Of a stretch of 64,000 bases of DNA, positions 1 to 9,830 are shown piece after piece. The position numbers and the translations under genes are program-made. Source of the DNA: Mycolicibacterium sp. GF69 (lineage in GTDB: Bacteria > Actinomycetota > Actinomycetes > Mycobacteriales > Mycobacteriaceae); NCBI RefSeq assembly GCF_003284965.1, contig NZ_QMEW01000001.1, forward strand, positions 248,001-312,000, written 5' to 3'. The notes below the pieces were generated by a model, which had not been told where the DNA came from, did not search any database, and was given only the letters and a program-made list of their open reading frames with translations. Position 1 is the stretch's first letter; every line of letters begins with the position of its first letter.

Positions 1-686
1 ATCTGCCGAGCACCAGTCAGTCGCCGCAGCCCCGGCAGTGGTTCGAGGGCGTGACCGATGAGTCGATCCTTCGCCTGCTCGATCCGCTCGACGAGGGCAA
101 ACCCGACCTAGCCCCGCCGGAGATCTGGCGCGACTACATCCGTACGGTCGGTCGCACCCCCAACGGCATCTGGGGCGGCAAGTTGATGTGGAACCAGACA
201 AGCCTGCTGCTCGACCGTGTCGACGGACTACCCGGCCGGTCCGGCACCGGGCTGCTCTCGGCCATCCGCGACGTCATCGGCAGCGACCCGCTTCTCATCC
301 ACGTCCACCGACCCGACGTTGTTTCACAAGCTGTTTCGTTCTGGCGCGCCGTACAGACCCGGGTGTGGCGTGGCAGGCCGGACCCGGGGCGCGACGCCCG
401 CGCCGAATACCACGCGGAGGCCATCGCGCATGTGGTCACCATGTTGTGTGCCCAGGAAGAAGGCTGGCGCAACTGGTTCGCGCAGGAGAACGTCACACCC
501 ATCGAAGTGTCGTATCCGGTGTTGTGGCGCAACCTGTCCCAGATCGTCGGCGACGTTCTCGAAGCGCTCGGCCAGGACCGTCTGCTTGCGCCCACCCCGG
601 CACTCGAACGGCAGGCCGATCAGCGCTCCGACGAATGGGTCGACAGGTACCGGGCCGACGCCGAACGGTACGGCCTGCCGGCCTGA
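1..686 (+). CDS. stf0: Trehalose 2-sulfotransferase, 5' end outside window
   Basis: The frame is open from the left edge (first full codon at base 3), so only the C-terminal ~227 residues are present. They match my memory of Stf0, which transfers sulfate from PAPS to the 2-position of trehalose on the way to sulfated glycolipids. Recognisable stretches are [34 protein letters not shown] and [19 protein letters not shown]. The N-terminal PAPS-binding loop lies outside the window, so catalytic competence cannot be judged. The stop is 1 base from the convergent tam stop, an arrangement shared with M. tuberculosis Rv0295c-Rv0294. Confidence 0.93.
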   Translation, partial: LPSTSQSPQPRQWFEGVTDESILRLLDPLDEGKPDLAPPEIWRDYIRTVGRTPNGIWGGKLMWNQTSLLLDRVDGLPGRSGTGLLSAIRDVIGSDPLLIHVHRPDVVSQAVSFWRAVQTRVWRGRPDPGRDARAEYHAEAIAHVVTMLCAQEEGWRNWFAQENVTPIEVSYPVLWRNLSQIVGDVLEALGQDRLLAPTPALERQADQRSDEWVDRYRADAERYGLPA

Positions 687-687
687 G

Positions 688-1449
688 TCATCCCACCTGG
701 GCCACGGCGAAGATCCGCCGGAACGGAAAGAACGTCTGGCCGTCCGAGCGCTTCGGGTACGCGGCATCCAACACCGGAATCAGTTCAGCCCGAAACTGCT
801 CCCACTCTGGGTCGCTGAGCCTACTGCGTACCGGCCGAAGCGCGGTGCCCGCGATCCACTCCAGCACCGGGTTGTCACCGGTCAACGCGTGCACATATGT
901 TGTCTCCCAGGCGTCAACGGTGCATCCGGCATCGGAGAGCAGGGCTGCGTAACCGGCCGGATCACTTACCTGCCCCTGCCGGAACCCGAAGTCCCGCAGG
1001 GGTTCTGCCCATCGCGGGTGGCCCGCGAGTTCACGGACCGCGCGGTGTGACGGTGCGTCGAAGTTCCCGGGCACCTGGATCGCGATCCACGACCCGGCGG
1101 CCAATCGGCGGGCCCAGCCGACCAACAGCTCAGCGTGGTCCGGCACCCAATGCAGGGCGGCGTTGCTGATCACCACATCCGTATCTGGTTTCGGAGCCCA
1201 GTCGGCGACGTCACCGACGTAGGCATCGATCCCCCGGTCGCGCGCGGCCGCCACCATCTCCGGCGAGCTGTCCAGCGCTTCGATTGTGGCATGTGGCCAC
1301 CGCTGCGCCAGGGTGGTCGTGAGATTGCCGGGTCCACAACCCAGATCCACCACCCGCCGTGGGGCATCGGCGTTGACCCGCGACACCAGTTCGTAGAACG
1401 GGCGGCCACGCTCATCGGCGTAGGCCAAATAGACGTCCGGGTTCCACAT
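688..1449 (-). CDS. tam: Trans-aconitate 2-methyltransferase
   Basis: 253-residue class I SAM methyltransferase. The SAM-binding motif I is [12 protein letters not shown] (about residues 33-44), followed by the acidic loop EALDSSPEM and the Tam-typical [10 protein letters not shown]. The family methylates trans-aconitate, the spontaneous and inhibitory isomer of cis-aconitate. The C-terminal [19 protein letters not shown] is also typical. Length and position beside stf0 match Rv0294. The ATG at 1449 is used. The next gene is divergent and begins 43 bases away, so both promoters must share that short gap. Confidence 0.93.
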   Translation of the reverse strand: MWNPDVYLAYADERGRPFYELVSRVNADAPRRVVDLGCGPGNLTTTLAQRWPHATIEALDSSPEMVAAARDRGIDAYVGDVADWAPKPDTDVVISNAALHWVPDHAELLVGWARRLAAGSWIAIQVPGNFDAPSHRAVRELAGHPRWAEPLRDFGFRQGQVSDPAGYAALLSDAGCTVDAWETTYVHALTGDNPVLEWIAGTALRPVRSRLSDPEWEQFRAELIPVLDAAYPKRSDGQTFFPFRRIFAVAQVG

Positions 1450-1491
1450 GGTTCACAGTTTGTCACCGGTCCAGCGGGTTACCATGCCGAC

Positions 1492-2688
1492 GTGAGCCAA
1501 TCGGATGCCAACCCGATCGATCCGCCCATCCCCGTCCCGGACATACCCGGTGCGGACGCCAGTGCCCGTGGACTGCCGCGGCGAGCCGATCTCACGCTGC
1601 GCCAGCGGTTCATCGTCGATTCCTCGGCCGTCGCCGATATCGCGCTGCGCACCGCGATCGCATCTCTGCTCGCGACCACGATGCTGCCGACCCTGGCGGT
1701 CGGGCTGAGCCGCTCGCAATCGCGTGCCGAACGTGAGCAGTTGCAGTTCTACGCCGAATTGGCGGCGGCGAAGGATCCCGCGCTGTCGTTTCCCGCACCG
1801 ACCGCAACGCCCCGAGTCGCTTCGCGCACCGCCAACCCGCTCGCCGAGTGGATTGCGAAGGGTCGCGTCCAGAACATCCGTTTCGACAGCAGCTTCGAGG
1901 CGATCAATCCGGATCTGCGCGAGCAGTGCCGCGGCTTCGAACGCAACAACGTCGTGCACGCCCAGCACTGGCGACACGACGACGGTCCGCATCCGACGTT
2001 GTGCCTCATTCACGGATTCATGGGCTCGCCGTATCTGTTCAACGGCCTGTTCTTCTCGCTGCCGTGGTTCTTCCGGTCCGGATACGACGTCCTGCTGTAC
2101 ACCATGCCGTTCCACGGTCCCCGGGCCGAGAAGGGCTCGCCCTTCAGCGGTTACGGGTTCTTCGCCAACGGTTTCTCGGGTTTCGCCGAAGCGATGGCAC
2201 AGGCCGTGCACGACTTCCGCTCGATCCTCGACTACCTCGAGTACACCGGTGTCGACCGCATCGCCTTGACCGGGATGTCACTTGGCGGCTACACATCGGC
2301 GCTGATCGGGGCCGCCGACGACCGAATCCAAGCGGTCATCCCGAACGTCCCGGTGGTGGCGCCCGATCGGACCGTGGACGAATGGTTCCCTGCCAACAAG
2401 GTGGTTGGTCTGCGTAACCTGCTGTCAGGCACGGAAACCGAGCTCAGCAGCGCCGCGACCCGGTTCTCTTCACCGCTGAACTATGCCCCGCTGATACCGA
2501 AGGACCGCCGGCTGATCATCACCGGACTCGGTGACCGACTGGCGCCGCCCGAACAAGCCGAGATGCTCTGGGAACACTGGGACCGCTGCGCATTCCACTG
2601 GTTTCCCGGCAACCACGTTCTCCATGTCAGCCAGCCGGATTACCTGCGCAGAATGACCCGCTTCATGCGCGACTTCATGTTCGACTGA
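1492..2688 (+). CDS. Alpha/beta hydrolase (ABHD18 / DUF2048-like)
   Basis: 398-residue protein started at GTG 1492; an in-frame upstream extension exists but would run through the tam promoter and coding region. The nucleophile elbow is GMSLGGY and the oxyanion region is LIHGFMGSPYLFN. The late histidine is probably in WFPGNHVLHV. This fits the Rv0293c family of predicted serine hydrolases of unknown substrate, at its expected place beside ESX-3. Its last 14 bases overlap the 3' end of eccE3, which is transcribed towards it. Confidence 0.85.
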   Translation: MSQSDANPIDPPIPVPDIPGADASARGLPRRADLTLRQRFIVDSSAVADIALRTAIASLLATTMLPTLAVGLSRSQSRAEREQLQFYAELAAAKDPALSFPAPTATPRVASRTANPLAEWIAKGRVQNIRFDSSFEAINPDLREQCRGFERNNVVHAQHWRHDDGPHPTLCLIHGFMGSPYLFNGLFFSLPWFFRSGYDVLLYTMPFHGPRAEKGSPFSGYGFFANGFSGFAEAMAQAVHDFRSILDYLEYTGVDRIALTGMSLGGYTSALIGAADDRIQAVIPNVPVVAPDRTVDEWFPANKVVGLRNLLSGTETELSSAATRFSSPLNYAPLIPKDRRLIITGLGDRLAPPEQAEMLWEHWDRCAFHWFPGNHVLHVSQPDYLRRMTRFMRDFMFD

Positions 2689-3592
2689 GCTCGGGCTGCG
2701 ACCCGGCCGGCCAGTCGATCCGCTCGAGCAGCCCCGGAGGAACCGGCTTACCCGCAACGTCCAATCGGCCGACGGCCTTGGGATCCAACGCTGTGAGCAG
2801 CGGCCGTTGCACACCCCTCTGTGCGGTCAACCCGGATACAGGCGCGCTGCGCACCACCTCAGGAGTGCGGAAAGCACACACTGCCGTGACGACGGGATGG
2901 GCTGCCGAACCGCTGAATTCGATGGCAGTCCAAACCTCGGCCGACTTTGACCGCACCTCATCGAGTCGTTCACCCAGCTTGTCGTCGACCGGAATCCCGA
3001 AGGCCGAGACGAAACCGCGCTCGTCCTTGACCCCCCGCCACTTCTCGCGAGCTCCGTCGCCCAACGGCGCGTCGGTGTCATCGACCAGGATTGCGTCCAG
3101 GCCTGCTTCCCGGAGGTGATCGGCAAGGCGCCGGCCGGCGATCTCGGCGGTGTCGCGAAGTGGCAATCCTGCAGAACGCGCTTGCAGGGCAATTAGATTC
3201 GCCTTCGCATCGAGCGTGAGGCTGATCCATGTGGTGCGGACGCCGTTCTCATCGTGGTTGGTGACCCGAACCTTCTCGCTGCGGACGCCGAACCGCTCGA
3301 CGTAACCGAGCACCAACGGCAATGGCACACCGACAGCTGACGGGTCGGTTACCCGCAACACCACGGTCGCCTGATTCGGGTTCTGCACCGGGGGCCTGGA
3401 GTGGTTGCGCCCGAAGACCGCCAGGCGCCGACCGATCCAGGTCGTCGCGAACTGTCCGCGCCACCAGGCGAACACCACCACCACGACGGCGACGGCAATT
3501 CCCACGATCCACCGGTCCGTGGTGGTGTCCCATGGGTACGCCATCGCGGCCAGGACAACGGCCAACGACGCCAATGCAATTCGAACGGTCAC
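2675..3592 (-). CDS. eccE3: ESX-3 membrane component EccE3
   Basis: 305 residues, starting at GTG 3592, which overlaps the mycP3 stop by 4 bases (GTGA). Two membrane segments occupy about residues 5-20 and 28-43 (ALASLAVVLAAMAY and WIVGIAVAVVVVVFAWW). They are followed by a soluble region with TTWISLTLDAKANLIALQAR, typical of EccE. EccE sits at the periphery of the EccBCDE inner-membrane complex. This is the last gene of the ESX-3 operon and its 3' end overlaps the convergent hydrolase gene. Confidence 0.93.
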   Translation of the reverse strand: MTVRIALASLAVVLAAMAYPWDTTTDRWIVGIAVAVVVVVFAWWRGQFATTWIGRRLAVFGRNHSRPPVQNPNQATVVLRVTDPSAVGVPLPLVLGYVERFGVRSEKVRVTNHDENGVRTTWISLTLDAKANLIALQARSAGLPLRDTAEIAGRRLADHLREAGLDAILVDDTDAPLGDGAREKWRGVKDERGFVSAFGIPVDDKLGERLDEVRSKSAEVWTAIEFSGSAAHPVVTAVCAFRTPEVVRSAPVSGLTAQRGVQRPLLTALDPKAVGRLDVAGKPVPPGLLERIDWPAGSQPELSRT

Positions 3593-4998
3593 GATGCCTC
3601 CGCTTGATTGTCGAGGTTTCTTCGCCGATGCACCGCGATCGCGGCCGTGACGACGGCGATCAACGCCAGCACCCCGGCACCCACGAATGCGACGACCTTC
3701 GGAGTCGAGTCGGGCGGTGCGGGTTGCGGCGGTGCGGCGACGGGCCGTGGCTCCGGGTCGGCATCGCCACCAACGGCCCTTGTCACATCCCAGGTCAACG
3801 CTGCGACGGGGTCGACCAGTCCGGCGCCGGTCAGGTTCGACGGCGCCCTGGCCGCTCCTTGTGCACCAGCGGTGAGTCGGTCCCTGACCTGTTCGGCGGT
3901 CAGTTCGGGAAAACGACTGCGCACCAACGCGGCAACACCGGACACGTAAGCGGCGGCAAAGCCCGATCCGTTGAGCGGGTGCCACCTGCCCTGGTCGTCG
4001 GGCAACGCGTTGGCCAGACCGCCGCCCTCACCGTTGCCCACCGACGCGATGTCCTGCCCTGGGGCCGCGATCCCCACCCACGGCCCGGCCATCGTGAAAT
4101 CCGATGGGCGGCCGGCAGGATCGAGCGAACCGACCGAGAGGACGTAAGGCTGCCAGGACGACGGAATCGACACCGACGTGACGCCCGCCCAGTTGCGGGG
4201 ATCCTCCGGCCGAGCCGGATTCGACAGCGGGTTCGAAGGGCACGCCGACCCCGGGTTCAGTCCCATTCTGTTGTTACCGGCCGCCGCGACGATCACCGCG
4301 TCCTTCTCGACGGCGGCGTACCGCAGGGCCGCGCCGAGTTCGTTCTGGTCGACGGACTCGGTGGCGGGTAGGCAGGTGACCGCGGAGATGTTGATCACCC
4401 GCGCACCCAGATCCGCTGCCCGAACAACCGCCCGGGCCAGGGTCGCGACGTCGAGTGCGACGCGTGCGGTGGCCTGATTGCCCCCCATGTCGCTCGGCGA
4501 GAACCGCGACGAGGTGGACCGGATCGCGAGGATCCGAGCACCCGGTGCCACGCCGGAGAACCCGTCGGGTCCTGGTTGGCCGGCGATCAGGCCGGCGACC
4601 AGCGTGCCGTGCCCGTCGCAGTCGGTCAGCCCGTCGGTGGACTCGACAAAGTCCCCGCCGGCATCGACGTTCGGCAGTCGCGGCCCGGGTCTGACGCCGG
4701 TGTCGATGACCGCTACGACCTGGCCGTCACCGCGGCTGTATTCCCATGCGCCGTCGAGGTTGAGCAGCTTCTGGTTCGATCCGGGCACACCGGGGTCGGT
4801 GCCGGGTAGCACACCGGTGGTGACACACGGCCCGCGTTGAGCCATCGGTTGCACCGGGCCCGCGGCACCCGAGGGGGGTCGCACCGCCGGATCCACCTGA
4901 GGTGGCGTGATCGCCTGTGCCATGGGGCAACTCAGGCCCGCGACGGTCAGCGTCACCACCGCGCCCGCGAGTGCGGCGCGGAGGCGGTCGCGCATCAC
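3589..4998 (-). CDS. mycP3: Mycosin-3, subtilisin-like protease of ESX-3, catalytic Ser position altered
   Basis: 469 residues counted from GTG 4998 (ATG 4995 is equally possible). It has a signal peptide (to about residue 29), an S8 protease domain and a C-terminal membrane anchor (VVAFVGAGVLALIAVVTAAIAV). Asp99 (VVAVIDTGVRPG), His130 (DCDGHGTLVAG) and the oxyanion Asn (AAAGN) are present. Where subtilases have GTS-x-A, this protein reads GSGFAAAYVSG (residues 344-354). The expected nucleophile position is therefore Gly346, with a Ser one residue earlier. Mycosins also stabilise the type VII membrane complex without needing protease activity, so loss could be tolerated. The gene lies 7 bases after eccD3. 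Confidence 0.92.
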   Translation of the reverse strand: MMRDRLRAALAGAVVTLTVAGLSCPMAQAITPPQVDPAVRPPSGAAGPVQPMAQRGPCVTTGVLPGTDPGVPGSNQKLLNLDGAWEYSRGDGQVVAVIDTGVRPGPRLPNVDAGGDFVESTDGLTDCDGHGTLVAGLIAGQPGPDGFSGVAPGARILAIRSTSSRFSPSDMGGNQATARVALDVATLARAVVRAADLGARVINISAVTCLPATESVDQNELGAALRYAAVEKDAVIVAAAGNNRMGLNPGSACPSNPLSNPARPEDPRNWAGVTSVSIPSSWQPYVLSVGSLDPAGRPSDFTMAGPWVGIAAPGQDIASVGNGEGGGLANALPDDQGRWHPLNGSGFAAAYVSGVAALVRSRFPELTAEQVRDRLTAGAQGAARAPSNLTGAGLVDPVAALTWDVTRAVGGDADPEPRPVAAPPQPAPPDSTPKVVAFVGAGVLALIAVVTAAIAVHRRRNLDNQAEAS

Positions 4999-5005
4999 CT
5001 ACGCC

Positions 5006-6433
5006 TCATCGGTTCAAGACCCAGGCGAACAGCCCCACCAGATACGCCAGAACCGGGATCAGCGATCCGTCGATGCCGGACGCCAGGAACCCGACCAGGC
5101 GGCGCATCGGCAGCGAATACGTGTCTGGCGAGGCCACCCTCGGGAACAGCGCGACGATCACCCACACCGCCGTCAAGCCGGCGAGTACCGCCAGCGCCCA
5201 CCACGCCGCGGCGATGCGGTCATCGACGCTGAACACCACCAGGAACGAAATCGCCAACAGGAAAGGGTGGCTCAACAGCCAGGCCTTGCACGGTGCGGAA
5301 TCCCACACCCTGGCGCGTAACACCGAACCCAGCGCCACGGCCGCCACGACGTACCATGCCCAGATCGAAACACCCTGGGGGGCGGCCAATGTCAATGCTC
5401 CCGCGGTGGACAGCAGCACACCGCCGGCGATGAATCCGGACTGGTGGGAATCGCTGATCCGGACGCGGCGCGGCAGATCGGCGAGCACCTTCATCGCAGG
5501 CGGCGCAGGTGTCGGGTCACCGGGGGCAGGGATCACCGGTACCGGCAGGCGTGACCACACCGCGGACAACTGGGCGGCTTGCACCGTGACCACCAAGGCC
5601 AAGACAACCAGGATGGAACCGACGATGACGTGGTCCAGATGCCAGATGGTGGCGGCCCCGGCGGTGATCAGGGCACCGGCACCGACGACGGTGGCTGCCG
5701 TGAACACCGCGATCGCCCGCTGTGCGACGACGATGCTCATGATCGACCACGCCGTCACGCCCGCGGCGGCCAGCAGTACGTGGGACGGCCCGAACTCCCC
5801 GGGTACCGCGAGCCCGAGGGCCACGGTGATCGGCGCCAGCGCCGTCACGCCGAGCGCCGTGCCGAGCCGGGGCGACCGGCCCCACGTGAGCAGCGCAGCG
5901 AGCACCGTGAGCACCGCTACGCTGCTGGCGACGACGAGGCCGACGAATCCTCCGCTGATGTCACTGTGTGCCGCAGCGAACGCCGTCGTGACCGAGATGA
6001 GCGTGACCACCGCCGCGGCCGCGCCCCGCGCGATATGCGCGGCACCCCAAGGCTTTTCCCGGGCAGCCGAGAAGATGACCGCCGCGTCGCCGATGTCCTC
6101 GACAATCCGCGGTGCTGCGGGGCCGGCGGGAAGCGGCTGCAGCGCAAGCAGATCGCCGTCGACGACGCCGACGGTGTCCAGCGTCGCGTCGAGGCTGAAC
6201 GGTGCGCCACCGACCGGTGCGAGCGAGAGCACGACAGGTGCGGCGTCGCCGAACTCCTCATCAGCGGGCATCGCCATCCGGCGCACCGCAGGCAGGATCT
6301 CCCGCAGGGGAAGCTCGGTCGGCAACGCCATGTCGGTGACTCGACCGCCCGCCTCGCCCGCGGCAAGCACGGCGACGCGAACGATCGGCATCACCGCCGT
6401 CGGTGCAGCGCCGGTCATTGAACTGTCTGCCAT
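5006..6433 (-). CDS. eccD3: ESX-3 channel protein EccD3
   Basis: About 475 residues from ATG 6433. ATG 6418, which overlaps the espG3 stop by 4 bases, is an alternative and gives 470 residues. The N-terminal ~100 residues form the ubiquitin-like domain (VRVAVLAAGEAGGRVTDMAL ... VDGDLLALQPLP). About 11 hydrophobic segments follow, as expected for EccD, which lines the ESX inner-membrane channel as a dimer. The length is close to M. tuberculosis EccD3 (472). A GAACGGAAC stretch before 6433 is a weak ribosome site and decides the start I give. Confidence 0.93.
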   Translation of the reverse strand: MADSSMTGAAPTAVMPIVRVAVLAAGEAGGRVTDMALPTELPLREILPAVRRMAMPADEEFGDAAPVVLSLAPVGGAPFSLDATLDTVGVVDGDLLALQPLPAGPAAPRIVEDIGDAAVIFSAAREKPWGAAHIARGAAAAVVTLISVTTAFAAAHSDISGGFVGLVVASSVAVLTVLAALLTWGRSPRLGTALGVTALAPITVALGLAVPGEFGPSHVLLAAAGVTAWSIMSIVVAQRAIAVFTAATVVGAGALITAGAATIWHLDHVIVGSILVVLALVVTVQAAQLSAVWSRLPVPVIPAPGDPTPAPPAMKVLADLPRRVRISDSHQSGFIAGGVLLSTAGALTLAAPQGVSIWAWYVVAAVALGSVLRARVWDSAPCKAWLLSHPFLLAISFLVVFSVDDRIAAAWWALAVLAGLTAVWVIVALFPRVASPDTYSLPMRRLVGFLASGIDGSLIPVLAYLVGLFAWVLNR

Positions 6434-7281
6434 TGATGTTCCGTTCTCTGGTCGGAGTCGAAGTTTCGGGTCAATCTGAGCTCGGGGAACCACGCCCCGT
6501 CGGGCAACGTTGCGGTGAGCCGCTCGACCGCGGTCGCGATCGCCAGCGGCGTACCGGGAGTGAACGTCGACACCCATTCGCCGTCGAACGCCTTCGACGG
6601 GTGGACGAGGACTCTGCCTTCCCGGGTGTCGACGACGCTGACGCCGACATCGGTGCTGACGCGGTGACCGTCCCGGTGGTCTCCGGCGACGATCTCCACA
6701 TAGCTGCGGTCCGTCGCGTAGGCGGCTTGGACGACGGCGCGCGCGCTGGGCGGTATGCCGAGAAATTCGACGACGTCGTCCAGCGTCGCGCCGTTGCGCA
6801 GCTGTTCGTCGACGCGCGCCCCGATGCGCGCGGGGATGGCGAACTCGTCGAACCGGGCCGGCGGCCGCCCCGAGAGCCCCGCGGTCAGGATGGGCACCAG
6901 CGCCTGCGGGTGGTCCACGGCGAGGGCGGTGAGCGTGACGAGACCGCCACCGCGGAGCGCGACGACGGTGTCCTCGCCCCGGCGCGCGAGGTGCCCGCGC
7001 AGCATGCTGCCCGAATCGCGGACGAATCTGAGTTCGAGCCACCGCCGAGGCCGGCATGTCGTCGTGACCCATTGCCGGACATTGGGGTTGACGACCCGGT
7101 CCGGGGTCATCACACCCAACTCCGCCAGTTCGGCCGCCACCCTGGACTCGAATGCCGTGCGCTCAGCGTCCTCACTGTACGGCGGGGTGATGGCGAGCAC
7201 CCAGGGGTAGCTTCCTACCCCCGAGGCGTCGGCGACGAACCAGGCCTGCTCCGCGGTCAGCTCGACAGCGTTAACTGCCAC
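6415..7281 (-). CDS. espG3: ESX-3 PE/PPE chaperone EspG3
   Basis: 288-residue cytosolic chaperone of the EspG family. EspG3 binds the helical tip of PPE partners and keeps PE-PPE dimers soluble until EccC takes them. Family features seen are NAVELTAEQAWFVADASGVGSYP at the N-terminus, the RxWLELRFV strand after PRRW, and a C-terminal FPELRLTRNFDSDQR. It starts 6 bases after esxH and overlaps eccD3, so it is translated with the rest of the operon. Its natural clients here are PE5 and PPE4, encoded just upstream. Confidence 0.93.
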   Translation of the reverse strand: MAVNAVELTAEQAWFVADASGVGSYPWVLAITPPYSEDAERTAFESRVAAELAELGVMTPDRVVNPNVRQWVTTTCRPRRWLELRFVRDSGSMLRGHLARRGEDTVVALRGGGLVTLTALAVDHPQALVPILTAGLSGRPPARFDEFAIPARIGARVDEQLRNGATLDDVVEFLGIPPSARAVVQAAYATDRSYVEIVAGDHRDGHRVSTDVGVSVVDTREGRVLVHPSKAFDGEWVSTFTPGTPLAIATAVERLTATLPDGAWFPELRLTRNFDSDQRTEHQWQTVQ

Positions 7282-7287
7282 CGCGGT

Positions 7288-7578
7288 TCAGCCACCCCAT
7301 TTGGCGCCTTCGGCCTGGTCCCGAGCGTTCATCGCCATCGTGTTCTGCTCATGGGTGGCCGCCATCGCTCGGTATGCGCGCACGAGTTCCTCCAGAGCGA
7401 GGTTCCACTGTGCCTGCCACGCCTGGTAGGTCGTACCGGTGTCGCCCTGCCAGGCGCCGGCCAGTGCCGCCTGCTCGCTGGCGATGTCGGCGCCGACGGC
7501 GTGCAGCGCGCCCGCGTAACCGCCCATCTCGCCGGCGTGGGCCAGCATGGCCGGGTAGTTGTACATGATCTGAGACAT
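7288..7578 (-). CDS. esxH: WXG100 secreted protein EsxH (TB10.4-like)
   Basis: 96 residues, with the WXG turn as WQG ([19 protein letters not shown]) and a C-terminus ending AKWGG. EsxH forms a secreted 1:1 helical-hairpin dimer with EsxG, linked to siderophore-dependent iron uptake by ESX-3. The ribosome site is clear: GGGAG 8 bases before ATG 7578. The ESX-typical YxxxD/E export signal is normally on the partner side of such dimers. It follows esxG by 29 bases. Confidence 0.95.
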   Translation of the reverse strand: MSQIMYNYPAMLAHAGEMGGYAGALHAVGADIASEQAALAGAWQGDTGTTYQAWQAQWNLALEELVRAYRAMAATHEQNTMAMNARDQAEGAKWGG

Positions 7579-7607
7579 CAGGTTCTCCCTTTAGGTCAGT
7601 TCGAAGT

Positions 7608-7901
7608 TCAGATACCGGTGTAGGTGCTCGCCGCTGCGGCGTCCTGCGCGACGTAGGTGCCCGCCGCGTCGCCGAGGTTGACCTGGGCGATGTCGAGCAG
7701 TGCGTTGACCTTCGCGGACACCTCGAGAAAGCGGGCGTGCGAGGCCTGGAAGGCGGCCGAGGACTCACCCATGTGAAACGCCTGCGCCGACTGCGCAGCC
7801 TGCTCGGCCTGCGCCATGGTGCTGCGCATCAGGGCGGCCTTCGCGGAGAACGTGGCCTCCGATGACATGAGTTGCGGGATGTGAGCGTCCAAGAGGCTCA
7901 T
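7608..7901 (-). CDS. esxG: WXG100-family secreted protein EsxG
   Basis: 97 residues. Like other EsxG proteins it lacks a true WXG: the turn is FHMGESSAAFQASH. The C-terminal tail YVAQDAAAASTYTGI carries a YxxxD motif (YVAQD), the type VII export signal. It is the partner of EsxH. An AAGGA ribosome site precedes ATG 7901. The 52-base gap to PPE4 upstream contains no obvious terminator, so co-transcription is likely. Confidence 0.95.
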   Translation of the reverse strand: MSLLDAHIPQLMSSEATFSAKAALMRSTMAQAEQAAQSAQAFHMGESSAAFQASHARFLEVSAKVNALLDIAQVNLGDAAGTYVAQDAAAASTYTGI

Positions 7902-7953
7902 GAATTTTCCTTTCGGATCGTGGTTCGGCGAATCTGGTTTCGGTCAGCTCTGT

Positions 7954-9519
7954 TCAGTCGTGTTCTCCCCCCTTGCGGTCCCAGTCGCTGGGCAGCATGG
8001 GTTCGGTGGGCCCGCCACCGAAGGAGTCGCCGGCGAGCTCGGTGAGCCCGCTCGCCCGCTCGGCGTCGGACGTGGCCGCAGCGCCGGTGAAACCGACCGC
8101 ACCTGCGCCCTTCTCGGATGCGACCACCCGCGGATTTCGCGCGGGTTCGCGCGGCGGCGGCGCCTCTTCCGGGTCCTCCGGTTCGTAATCCATATAGGCA
8201 TCGGCGTACTGGCGTTGGTGGATCGGCTGCGGGCGTTTCCGGCGGGCCTTACGTTTGGCCAACGCCGACGCCGCGGCCGCGGCAGCGGCCGGTGCGACGA
8301 TGTCCGATGCGGGTGCCTTCACGCTCGTGCCCTCCCGGAATGTCGGGGAGACACCACCTTCCGGTTCGGGACCTGGCACCGCGTACGGCACCGCGGCGGC
8401 GACGGCGGGCGCGGGCGCGCCTGGGGGCGGTGGCGCGCCCACTCCCACCGACGGAGCGGGTGCGGGCGGCGCCGTGGTCACCGTCGGTGCGATGGCGGTC
8501 ACCGGTGGAAGGGTTTCGGCTCGCGGCTCGGCGGCCGACCGGACGGGGGCGGGCGCTGGGGCAGGCGCAGGTGCCGGTGCCGGTGCCGGCGCGGCTGCCG
8601 GCGTCTGGGCCGGCAGCAAGGCGGCGACCATCAACGGGATGAATATCGGAGCGCTGAATATCAGCGACCATGTGGTCCACCCGAGCGGCTGCGTGATCGC
8701 CTGGTAGAGGACGAACAACAGCACCAGCCCCGACCCCGGATTCAACAGCCACCCGAGGAAGCCGCTCATGAATTCGTTGAGCAGATCCAAGATGCCGCCG
8801 AAGAACTGCCGCGCGAAGTTCAGGATCGACTCGAAGAAGTCCTCGAAGAACTTGGCGATCTGCTGCAGAAAATCCGCGATCGAGTCCGCGATGTTCCGGG
8901 CTCCACCCGAGTCGGCGGCGGTGGCCATCGCGGCGAACTGCTGTGCATCGGCGGCGGCCGAACCCGCCTCGCCCACACCCGGAGTCAACACGAAAGGCGC
9001 GGGCGGCGTGACCGGTGTGGCCGCCACCGCCGCCCCCGACACCGCCTGGTAGACGCTCATCGTCGTCGCGGCCTGGATCCACATCCGCACATAGTCGGCT
9101 TCGTTCAGCGCGATTGGGATCGTGTTGATACCCAGGAAGTTCGTGGCGAGCAACACCGTGTGTGTGGTCTTGTTGAGCGCCAGTTCGGGCAACGTCGGCA
9201 TCGTGGCCAACGCCGTGGTGTAGGCGGCCGCGGTCGCCCCGTGCTGCGCCGCCGCGGCGGCACTGTTCGCGCTGGCCTGCGCCAGCCATGCAAGGTACGG
9301 CGTATGGGCGGCCGCGTACTGCGCGGCGCTCGGCCCTTCCCAGGAGCCGCCCTGCACCGCACCCAGTATCGCGGTCAACTCCGCTGCAGCAGAGGAATAC
9401 TCAGCCGCAAGTGACTGCCACGCTCCCGCCGCGGCCAGCAGCGAACCCGGTCCGGGCCCGCTGCTCAGCATCGCCGAGTGGACCTCAGGAGGAAGCGCCA
9501 TCCAGATGGGGGCGGTCAT
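7954..9519 (-). CDS. PPE4-type ESX-3 substrate
   Basis: 521 residues from ATG 9519, 2 bases after the PE5 stop. The N-terminal PPE domain starts [21 protein letters not shown]. The middle has a predicted membrane-prone stretch ([36 protein letters not shown]). Around residue 330-350 an alternating Pro-Ala tract ([10 protein letters not shown]) precedes a lysine/arginine patch ([11 protein letters not shown]). The C-terminus has [12 protein letters not shown], resembling the GxxxFAGT-like ends of PPE proteins. PE5-PPE4 is the PE/PPE pair of the ESX-3 operon and is required for mycobactin-mediated iron use in M. tuberculosis. Confidence 0.9.
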   Translation of the reverse strand: MTAPIWMALPPEVHSAMLSSGPGPGSLLAAAGAWQSLAAEYSSAAAELTAILGAVQGGSWEGPSAAQYAAAHTPYLAWLAQASANSAAAAAQHGATAAAYTTALATMPTLPELALNKTTHTVLLATNFLGINTIPIALNEADYVRMWIQAATTMSVYQAVSGAAVAATPVTPPAPFVLTPGVGEAGSAAADAQQFAAMATAADSGGARNIADSIADFLQQIAKFFEDFFESILNFARQFFGGILDLLNEFMSGFLGWLLNPGSGLVLLFVLYQAITQPLGWTTWSLIFSAPIFIPLMVAALLPAQTPAAAPAPAPAPAPAPAPAPVRSAAEPRAETLPPVTAIAPTVTTAPPAPAPSVGVGAPPPPGAPAPAVAAAVPYAVPGPEPEGGVSPTFREGTSVKAPASDIVAPAAAAAAASALAKRKARRKRPQPIHQRQYADAYMDYEPEDPEEAPPPREPARNPRVVASEKGAGAVGFTGAAATSDAERASGLTELAGDSFGGGPTEPMLPSDWDRKGGEHD

Positions 9520-9521
9520 GA

Positions 9522-9830
9522 TCAGCTGCCGGCGACCAGGTAACTCGCCGCTGCCGCGGCGTCGCCGGTGGCGTAGCTGGTAGCGGACTGTCCGACGCCG
9601 ATGCCGGACCGACCGAGCTCCTCGACACCGAGGGTAGCGACCGTATTGTGCTGGGCGCCATGGGCACTCAGGCTCACGGCGGTCTGCAGCGACACCGCGT
9701 CGACGGCCGGCGGCAGCACGGCGGTGACCGCGGGTGCGGCGGCGGCGTGGGCCGCGGCCAACCGGGCCGTCAGTGCCTCGACGGCGGAGGCCGCCGCGGC
9801 GAGGCCTTCGGGAACCACGCGAAGAGTCAT
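9522..9830 (-). CDS. PE5-type ESX-3 substrate
   Basis: 102-residue PE protein consisting of the PE domain alone. The N-terminus is [20 protein letters not shown] with the Pro-Glu at residues 7-8. The C-terminal [17 protein letters not shown] contains the export signal YxxxD (YATGD). It should form a helical heterodimer with the PPE4-type protein whose gene begins 2 bases downstream. The start codon overlaps the eccC3 stop by one base. Confidence 0.92.
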   Translation of the reverse strand: MTLRVVPEGLAAAASAVEALTARLAAAHAAAAPAVTAVLPPAVDAVSLQTAVSLSAHGAQHNTVATLGVEELGRSGIGVGQSATSYATGDAAAAASYLVAGS

